21,196 bases of DNA from Coriobacteriaceae bacterium (GTDB lineage: Bacteria; Actinomycetota; Coriobacteriia; Coriobacteriales; UMGS124), in the NCBI GenBank assembly GCA_019421015.1, contig JAHZGC010000036.1, forward strand, positions 6,368 through 27,563, written 5' to 3'. Shown piece after piece: positions 16,055 to 21,196 of this stretch (positions are counted from its first letter, which is position 1; each line of letters opens with the position of its first letter). The translations under genes were made by a program, and so were the position numbers. A model generated the notes under the pieces. The model was not told the origin of the DNA. It did not search any database and saw only the letters and a program-made list of their open reading frames with translations.

Positions 16055-16152
16055 GCATTTTGAGAAAGTCCCTGCACAAGGCGCGCCGGGGCGCGGTGTG
16101 CTAGGGCACATAAGCCCCGGCGCAACGCGGTGCAGGACTTTATTCAAAATGC
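16055..16152. repeat. 98-base imperfect palindrome between convergent genes
   Basis: Nearly the whole gap between the two stops can fold into one hairpin. From the outside: GCATTTTGA (16055-16063) with TCAAAATGC (16144-16152); AAAGTCC (16065-16071) with GGACTTT (16135-16141); TGCAC (16073-16077) with GTGCA (16130-16134); an internal loop; GCGCCGGGGC (16083-16092) with GCCCCGGCGC (16114-16123); and an apical TGTGC/GCACA (16097-16110). About 36 bp pair in total. It begins two bases after one TAG and ends ten bases before the other stop. It may act as a two-way terminator, although no uridine run follows except CTTTTA on the plus side. Its length and quality also fit a palindromic repeat or MITE-like unit. 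No clear target-site duplication is seen. Confidence 0.7.
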
Positions 16153-16162
16153 CCTAGGGCTT

Positions 16163-17434
16163 TTACGCCTTGTTGCTCCATACGTAGCGGTCGAACTTGT
16201 GGATCTGGTTGTAGTACTGGCAGGCGGCCCAGAAGTTGTGGGCCGCGGTGTCTCCCTTGCAGAACATGGGGTTCTGGGCACGACCGCCCTTGAACAGCGC
16301 GAGCGCCTTGGCCCTGGCCTCGGGGTCGGCCACGGTGCGCTTGACCACATAGGGCGGCACCACGGAGAAGAGCGCCTCGTCGCAGGCGACCTGGCGCGGG
16401 ACCTCCTGGCCGAGCACGAACTCCCTCACGACGAGCTCGACGATGTTCGCGCCGCCGAGGTTCATGTAGAACGAGTTGCGGCCCGGCCGTGTGTTGACCT
16501 CGAAGAAGCGGTACTGGCCGTCGCGGGGGTCGTACTTGACGTCGAAGTTCGAGAACCCGCGGTAGCCCACGTGTTTGAGGAAGCGGGCGGCCTGCTCGGC
16601 GATGGCACGGTTCTCCTCCACCAGGATGCACACCGGGTTGCCCACGGCCGTGGGGCAGTGGTCCTCGAGCAGTACGCGGCCCGTGGACCAGACGCGCACA
16701 TCGCCGTTGGCATCGCTGAAGCAGGTGACGGTGCGCAGGCCGTCGTCGGCACCGGGGACCAAGTCCTGCACGATGAGCTCGCGGTCGTAGCAGGACGCCT
16801 GGAGGTCTTTGAAGAGCGCGGAGAGCTCCCCGGGTGTCTCGACCGTGAAGACCTTCTTCTTGTTGGGGATGTCGGCATAGTGGTAGCGCGCCGAGTTCGA
16901 AGGCTTGGCTATAACCGGGTAGGAGAAGTCCTGCGCCGGGACGGTCACCGCAGGGTCGGCGCAGTCGAACGACCATGTCTTGGGATAGGGGATGCCGAGC
17001 TCCTCGCAGATCGCGTAGAAACGCTCCTTCTGGGTGATCTCGTCGAGCAGCTCAAAGTCGATATAGGGCACCACGAACCACTGGGAGAGCTCGGGCTTGT
17101 GCTCGCTCAGCGTACGGGCGTACCAGTCGCCGGTGCCCAGCACGAGAGCCACCTTGCCCTCGGCGCGGGCCTTCTCCCCCACCTCGCGCAGCACGTCGAG
17201 GCAGACCTGCTCCTGGTCGATGCCGGGCACCGCGCGGTAGTCGGTGAAACGGCTCGCGCTGATGGCCTTGGCGTCGCTTGCGGCCAAAACGACGGAGGTC
17301 AGGCCGTAGGTCTCGTAGAACAGGCGCGCCCAGGTGTAGGTGAGCACGTCACCGCCGAGCAACACCGGCTGCAGGCGCTCACGCACCTCGGCCTCGGAGG
17401 ACAGGGCGGGTTCGGTGAGGGCGGGACTGGCCAT
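16163..17434 (-). CDS. ATP-grasp carboxylate-amine ligase, D-aspartate-ligase-like
   Basis: A 423-residue ATP-grasp enzyme with the opening of COG3919 proteins (PVLLGGDVLTYTWARLFYET, 23-42), the family that includes the enterococcal D-aspartate ligase for peptidoglycan cross-bridges. The ATP and metal residues are intact: K136 in TQKERFY, K177 in VIAKPSNS, the adenine-contact stretch LIVQDLVPG (220-228), and E312, N314 and R316 in FEVNTRPGR. It probably joins a carboxylate to an amine in the cytoplasm; the acceptor and amino acid are not known. The ATG at 17434 has GAAAGG about 7 bases upstream. The frame extends 15 codons earlier without support. A paralogue with lost active-site residues lies upstream of uvrC. 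A cross-bridge role is an inference from the family. Confidence 0.82.
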   Translation of the reverse strand: MASPALTEPALSSEAEVRERLQPVLLGGDVLTYTWARLFYETYGLTSVVLAASDAKAISASRFTDYRAVPGIDQEQVCLDVLREVGEKARAEGKVALVLGTGDWYARTLSEHKPELSQWFVVPYIDFELLDEITQKERFYAICEELGIPYPKTWSFDCADPAVTVPAQDFSYPVIAKPSNSARYHYADIPNKKKVFTVETPGELSALFKDLQASCYDRELIVQDLVPGADDGLRTVTCFSDANGDVRVWSTGRVLLEDHCPTAVGNPVCILVEENRAIAEQAARFLKHVGYRGFSNFDVKYDPRDGQYRFFEVNTRPGRNSFYMNLGGANIVELVVREFVLGQEVPRQVACDEALFSVVPPYVVKRTVADPEARAKALALFKGGRAQNPMFCKGDTAAHNFWAACQYYNQIHKFDRYVWSNKA

Positions 17435-17514
17435 GGGGGCACCTTTCGGGAGCGTGAAGTAACTATGGGTTGCGCACAACGCGCCGTCTAGGGTAGCGCC
17501 CGGGCCAGGGAGAG

Positions 17515-17520
17515 TCTATA
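17515..17520 (-). promoter_or_regulatory. Putative extended -10 promoter of the ATP-grasp ligase
   Basis: TATAGA preceded by TGC gives an extended -10 box on the minus strand, about 80 bases before the ATG at 17434. At 17 bases upstream TGAGCA is a poor -35, which extended -10 promoters tolerate. It falls in the 188-base gap after uvrC, supporting separate transcription of the ligase gene. Confidence 0.4.
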
Positions 17521-17589
17521 GCAATCCCAGAAAATGCTGCTCAGCGATGGAGCGCCCCAGGAGGCCTCGCCGCGGCACCGTCCGAAAGA

Positions 17590-17610
17590 AGCCCGTGGAG
17601 GCGAGGGGCT
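17590..17610 (-). terminator. Weak terminator-like hairpin after uvrC
   Basis: On the minus strand AGCCC and GGGCT pair across an 11-base loop, followed by TCTTTC. It lies 13 bases after the uvrC stop. The short stem and interrupted T run make it a weak candidate. Confidence 0.3.
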
Positions 17611-17622
17611 GGCAAAAGGGGA

Positions 17623-19674
17623 TCATTCAAAGTGCTCCAGGCCCTCAACGCCGGCCTGGTCGGCCACCTGGGCACGGTCGGCCTCCCAGGCGCACAGGGT
17701 GTCCCAGATGCGCCGCGCCACGTCCTCGGGCACCCCGGGAACGCCGGCGATGGCCTCGGGGTCGGCGCCCCGCAGGCGCTTCATGGAGCCGAACGCCTTC
17801 ATGATCGCGTTCTTGCGCTTGGGGCCCACCCCGGGAATCTCGTCCAGGATGCTCGCGGTCATGGCCTTGTCGCGCAGCTCGCGGTGGTAGGTGATGGCAA
17901 AGCGGTGAGACTCGTCGCGCACCTGCTTCACCAGGTAGAGCGAGGGCGAACCGCTCGGCAGCACCACCGGGCCGTCGGGGCTCCAGGGAACGAACAGCTC
18001 CTCGTCGCTCTTGGCCAAGCCGGCCACCGGGATGTCGAGCCCGAGCTCCGAAAGCTGGTTTACGGCCGCCGTGAGCTGGGGCTTGCCGCCGTCCACGATC
18101 AGGAGGTCGGGGCGCGACCCAAAGCGCTCGTCGGCCATGCGCTCCGGGGCGTAGCGCCGACCCAGCACCTCCTGCATGCTGAGGAAGTCGTTGGCCTCCC
18201 CAAAGTCCCCGCGCACCCTGAACCGGCGGTACTGGGCCTTGTCGGCCTTACCGTTCGTGAACACGACCATGGAGGCCACGGTGAACCTGCCGTGAATCGT
18301 CGAGATGTCGAAGCACTCGATGCGCATGGGAGGGGCGGGCAGCGCCAGGGCGCTCTCGAGCTGCAGCAGGGCGTCGTTGGTCCGCTGGTCGTCGTAGCTC
18401 GTGCGCACCATGAAGCGCATGAGGGTGTGGTGGGCGTTCCTCTCCGCAAGTTCGAGCAGTCGGCGCTTCTCGCCGCGCTTGGGCACGTGCAGCGTCACCT
18501 TGCGGCGGTGGCGCTCCGAGAGCCAGCCGGCCAACAGCTCCGCGTCGGGAACCTCCACCGCCAGGTCGACCTCGTCGGGGATGTCGGCCCCCGCGTCGTA
18601 ATAGCGCTTGAGGAACCCCTCGGCGAGCTCCTCGATCGGGACGTCGTTGCCCTTGTCGAGCACGAACTCGCAGCTGCGCACCGTGCGGCCCTCGCGCACC
18701 GCGAAGACGTGCACGCCGGCGATGGTCTCCTCCCTGAAGAAGCCCACGACGTCCATATCGATCGGTGTCGGAAAGACCACCTGCTGGCGCTCCCCCACCT
18801 TCTTGAGGAGCCCGAGGCGGTCGCGGCAGCGCGCCGCCTTCTCGAAGTCGAGGTCGGCGGCCGCCTCGCGCATCTCCTCGGTCACGTGCTGCTCGAACTC
18901 GCTGCGGTGCCCCGACAGGAACTTCTCCACCGCCCGGACGTTCTCGCGGTAGGCCTCGGGCGTGATGGAACCCGTGCAGACCCCCGGGCCCAGCCCCACG
19001 CTCGCGTCGAAGCAAGGCCTTCCCCGGTTCGCCAGCAGGATCGGCGCCGCAGCCGCCTGCTCGGGGTGGGCGGCCAAGAGGCGCTGGGCCTTGCGCCATT
19101 CGGGACAGGTGCCCGTACACACCGGAACGACCTTGCGGCAGAGGTCGATGGTCTCGCGGGCCGCGCGGGCGTTGGTGTAGGGGCCGAAGTAGCGCGTCTT
19201 CGGCTTGTGCCGCTCGCGCGTGAACTTGATGGCAGGGTAGACGTCGCCCTCGGTCACGGCGATGTAGGGATAGCTCTTGTCGTCCCTGAAGTCGACGTTG
19301 AAGGGCGGGTCGTACTGGTTGATGAGGTTCATCTCGAGCACGAGCGCCTCATGCTCGCTCGAGACGACGATATACTCGAAGGAACGTACCTGGCTCATGA
19401 GCAGCGGAATCTTCTCGCGCTCGTCTTGGCCGAGCACATATTGCTTCATGCGGGCGCGCAGGTTTTTGGCCTTGCCCACGTAGAGCACCTTGCCGCGCTC
19501 CCCCTTCCACAGGTAGCAGCCCGGCTCGGTGGGCACCAGGGCGACCTGCTCGGCCAGCGAGAGGCCCGAGACGCCGACCTCGGCATCGGCCAGCGGGCCC
19601 AGGGGCTCGCCCGCAAGCTCGGCCTCGAAGGGGCGGGGGTCCCCGGGCACTTTGGGACGGCGTTTGGGTTCCAT
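17623..19674 (-). CDS. uvrC: UvrABC excinuclease subunit C
   Basis: Makes the dual incisions of nucleotide excision repair. The 683-residue protein has a ~45-residue N-terminal extension, then the GIY-YIG nuclease (PGCYLWKGERGKVLYVGKAK, 51-70; E114 in LEMNLI). A cysteine region follows (C186, C190, C221, C233). The UVR motif (about 258-292) contacts UvrB. The RNase H-like nuclease has D456 in ECFDIS, D528 in LLIVDGG and H597 in TYHRELRDKA. Tandem helix-hairpin-helix motifs (about 608-660) end the core, then a ~23-residue tail ending LEHFE. The ATG at 19674 is two bases after the upstream gene's stop, so the two are probably co-transcribed. The cysteine spacing differs from E. coli UvrC. Confidence 0.96.
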   Translation of the reverse strand: MEPKRRPKVPGDPRPFEAELAGEPLGPLADAEVGVSGLSLAEQVALVPTEPGCYLWKGERGKVLYVGKAKNLRARMKQYVLGQDEREKIPLLMSQVRSFEYIVVSSEHEALVLEMNLINQYDPPFNVDFRDDKSYPYIAVTEGDVYPAIKFTRERHKPKTRYFGPYTNARAARETIDLCRKVVPVCTGTCPEWRKAQRLLAAHPEQAAAAPILLANRGRPCFDASVGLGPGVCTGSITPEAYRENVRAVEKFLSGHRSEFEQHVTEEMREAAADLDFEKAARCRDRLGLLKKVGERQQVVFPTPIDMDVVGFFREETIAGVHVFAVREGRTVRSCEFVLDKGNDVPIEELAEGFLKRYYDAGADIPDEVDLAVEVPDAELLAGWLSERHRRKVTLHVPKRGEKRRLLELAERNAHHTLMRFMVRTSYDDQRTNDALLQLESALALPAPPMRIECFDISTIHGRFTVASMVVFTNGKADKAQYRRFRVRGDFGEANDFLSMQEVLGRRYAPERMADERFGSRPDLLIVDGGKPQLTAAVNQLSELGLDIPVAGLAKSDEELFVPWSPDGPVVLPSGSPSLYLVKQVRDESHRFAITYHRELRDKAMTASILDEIPGVGPKRKNAIMKAFGSMKRLRGADPEAIAGVPGVPEDVARRIWDTLCAWEADRAQVADQAGVEGLEHFE

Positions 19675-19676
19675 GG

Positions 19677-20966
19677 CTAGGGCCGCTCCCCAGACATCTC
19701 GGCGAGACGCTGGGCGGCCGCGACGTGGCGCCTGAACTCGCGGATCTGGTCAAGGTAGGTGACGCGCGCCCAAAAGCCGTGGGTGAGCGTGTCCGCATGG
19801 TAGAACAGCGGGTTCTTTGCCTTGCCCTGGTCAAAGAGGGAGAGAGCGCGTCGGCGCAGGGGTTTGCTCTGAACGCTGCGGCGCACCACGTAGCGGGGGA
19901 CGACCGTGAAGATGCCCGGGTTGCAGGCGACCTGCTCCGAGACCGTGCGGCCCAGGACGTACTCGTCCACCAGGAGCTTGGCTATGTCAGCCCCGCCGAT
20001 GTTCATGGCAAAGGCGCTCCGGCCGGGATGCGGGTCGACCCCCAGGAACCGATAGCTGCCGTCGCGCGCGTCAAAGCGGGCGTCGAACTGGGCGAACCCC
20101 CGGTACCCGACCGACTTGAGGAAGACGGCCGCCTGGGCCGCAAGGCCGTCGTCGCGGTCGAGCATGATGCAGTCCCACGAACCCTCCCCGGCGCCCAGGG
20201 GGTCCTCCACCAGGACGCGCCCGGTAGACCACGTGCGCAGGGTCCCCGAGGCGTCGCAGAAGCAGGCGACGCTGCGCAGGTTCTCGTCGCCGCCCGCAAC
20301 GGCGGGCTCCGCGGTCAGCGCACCGTCATAGGAGGAGAGGCGCAGCTCGCCGAGGAGCGTAGCCAACTCCGCAGGGCTCTCGGCCGTCAGGTCCTCGCCC
20401 TTGTGGGGAAGCCGGGCAAGGCGGTAGGCGATAGGGTCGGTCGGGAAAAGGCGCACGGGGTAGGAGAGGTCGTCGGGCACCGCAGGAGAGGCGCCGACCG
20501 AGCAGTCGAACCTCCAGACCTCGGGGCGGCCGACCCCGGCCCGGTCGCATGCGGCATAGAAGCCCTCGCGCTGGGAAAGGCGGTCGAGCAGGCCGAAGTC
20601 CACATAGGGGACCGTGTACCACTGTGAAAGCTCGTCGCGGTGCTTGGAGAGGATGCGGGCGTACCAGTCCCCCGAACCCACCACGATGGGGACCTTGCCC
20701 TCGCCGACCAGGCGCAATCCCAGCTCCTTGAGGCGGTCCACGCAGGCCGCCTCCTGCTCCAGGTCCTCGATGCGCAGGTAGTCGCAGAACTTGCTGCGGC
20801 TGATGAACTTGGTGTCTTCGGAGGCGAGCACCACCGAGCGCAGCCCGTAGGTGTGATGGAAGCAGCGCAGCCACGTGTAGGTGGGGGCGCCGCCGCCCAG
20901 AAGGACCGGCTGCAGGCGCTCCCTGACATCGGCGTCTGAGGCGAGAAGGCTCGTTGACTGAGGCAT
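19677..20966 (-). CDS. Degenerate ATP-grasp paralogue (probable pseudo-ligase)
   Basis: A 429-residue paralogue of the ATP-grasp ligase at 16163-17434, colinear from end to end (PVLLGGGAPTYTWLRCFHHT, 20-39; VGSGDWYARILSKHRDELSQ, 96-115; WSTGRVLVED; MNIGGADI; NPLFYHADTLTHGFWA). The residues for ATP and metal are changed: the K136 position is arginine (R133 in SQREGFY), the AKP lysine is F174 in VRLFP, and E-x-N-x-R has become G309-V-D311-P-H313. The frame is intact and well translated in style (GAAAGG 8 bases before ATG 20966), so it looks like a maintained pseudoenzyme rather than a dying gene. It is coupled to uvrC (2-base gap). A regulatory or scaffold role for the active paralogue is a hypothesis. 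No confident promoter was found in 20967-21103. Confidence 0.8.
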   Translation of the reverse strand: MPQSTSLLASDADVRERLQPVLLGGGAPTYTWLRCFHHTYGLRSVVLASEDTKFISRSKFCDYLRIEDLEQEAACVDRLKELGLRLVGEGKVPIVVGSGDWYARILSKHRDELSQWYTVPYVDFGLLDRLSQREGFYAACDRAGVGRPEVWRFDCSVGASPAVPDDLSYPVRLFPTDPIAYRLARLPHKGEDLTAESPAELATLLGELRLSSYDGALTAEPAVAGGDENLRSVACFCDASGTLRTWSTGRVLVEDPLGAGEGSWDCIMLDRDDGLAAQAAVFLKSVGYRGFAQFDARFDARDGSYRFLGVDPHPGRSAFAMNIGGADIAKLLVDEYVLGRTVSEQVACNPGIFTVVPRYVVRRSVQSKPLRRRALSLFDQGKAKNPLFYHADTLTHGFWARVTYLDQIREFRRHVAAAQRLAEMSGERP

Positions 20967-21103
20967 GGCAGGCCCTTTCGTAAAAGGCGGCCCGTCGTCG
21001 GGTCGGCGGCGGCCATCGCATACATCATGCCACAGAGGCGGCTTTTCAAACGGGGATACGGCCGGGAGACGCAAGGATTGCACGGGAATCCGGGACGGCG
21101 CAC

Positions 21104-21131
21104 AAAAAAGCCGCCCCCGGAGGAGCGGCTT
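21104..21131 (-). terminator. Intrinsic terminator after tRNA-Cys
   Basis: On the minus strand AAGCCGCTCC pairs with GGGGCGGCTT around TCCG: 10 bp with one G-U, running into six T (two of them in the stem). It begins 11 bases after the tRNA 3' end, a textbook tRNA terminator. Confidence 0.93.
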
Positions 21132-21142
21132 GCAAGAATCGA

Positions 21143-21196
21143 TGGAGGCGACGCCCAGATTCGAACTGGGGGTAAAGGCTTTGCAGGCCTCTGCCT
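21143..21196 (-). tRNA. tRNA-Cys (anticodon GCA), 3' part
   Basis: The right edge of the window cuts the gene in the D-arm region. Visible are the anticodon arm GAGGC-CTGCAAA-GCCTT with anticodon GCA (plus-strand 21182-21184), a short variable loop, the T arm CCCAG-TTCGAAT-CTGGG, the 3' acceptor strand CGTCGCC, the discriminator U typical of cysteine tRNAs, and an encoded CCA. The match to known tRNA-Cys sequences in this half is close. Confidence 0.94.

Noticed and set aside
16055..16152. Interpretation of the palindrome as an insertion sequence or attachment site
   Set aside because: It is under 100 bases, encodes nothing and shows no clean target duplication; no integrase or transposase is nearby.
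17435..17622. A T-box or other known riboswitch upstream of the ATP-grasp ligase
   Set aside because: No T-box antiterminator sequence, specifier stem or terminator switch can be recognised in this gap.
17632..19680. A plus-strand open frame covering the whole of uvrC in antisense
   Set aside because: It is the complement of a gene with complete domains; its translation is Leu/His/Val/Gly-rich without any recognisable motif.
19677..20966. Calling the second ATP-grasp gene a pseudogene
   Set aside because: No stop or frameshift interrupts it, the ribosome site is good, and changes are concentrated at ATP/metal residues while the other blocks are kept, which fits a pseudoenzyme better than decay.

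Overview
The window is about 21 kb of GC-rich, gene-dense bacterial DNA. Gene content and order (opp genes; secG, gpmI, tpiA, pgk, gap, whiA, yvcK, rapZ; uvrC), Tat-type lipoprotein export and Shine-Dalgarno starts that include GTG and TTG all suggest an actinobacterium. The two D-aspartate-ligase-like ATP-grasp genes beside uvrC point towards class Coriobacteriia (Collinsella/Olsenella/Atopobium-like). That placement is an inference from gene content, and I cannot name the species. All protein genes but one lie on the minus strand, so they are best read from the right end of the window to the left.

Right end (about 16.1-21.2 kb): the 3' part of a tRNA-Cys(GCA) gene with an excellent terminator. 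It is followed by an ATP-grasp paralogue that has lost its ATP and metal ligands, then uvrC two bases later, then an intact ATP-grasp ligase under its own putative promoter. The ligase converges on the only plus-strand gene, a membrane protein with a zinc ribbon, EF-hand loops and leucine-rich repeats. A near-palindrome of 98 bases fills the gap between those two stops.

Middle (about 5.6-14.6 kb): rapZ, yvcK and whiA overlap or nearly touch. They are followed by the glycolytic set gap, pgk, tpiA and gpmI, and then secG. A calcineurin-like phosphoesterase sits between gap and pgk. The phosphoesterase and pgk are each preceded by marked RNA-folding potential, so output along this transcript may be set gene by gene. 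A strong intrinsic terminator closes the unit after secG. YvcK and RapZ relatives control carbon and cell-wall precursor metabolism, so their linkage to lower glycolysis makes functional sense. In many actinobacteria uvrC directly precedes rapZ; here the ligase, the palindrome and the LRR gene separate them.

Left end (1-5.4 kb): an oligopeptide ABC importer, oppA-oppB-oppC-oppD-oppF, with oppF cut by the window edge. oppA has a leader with overlapping hairpins, and an 11-bp stem separates oppA from oppBCDF.

Most promising for follow-up: the ATP-grasp ligase/pseudo-ligase pair flanking uvrC, the 98-base palindrome, the strand-specific oppA leader, the three-arm leader before the phosphoesterase, and a UvrC with a rearranged cysteine cluster. 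No CRISPR array, insertion sequence or phage gene was seen. No gene-free stretch exceeds 300 bases; the longest is about 250 bases, between oppA and secG.
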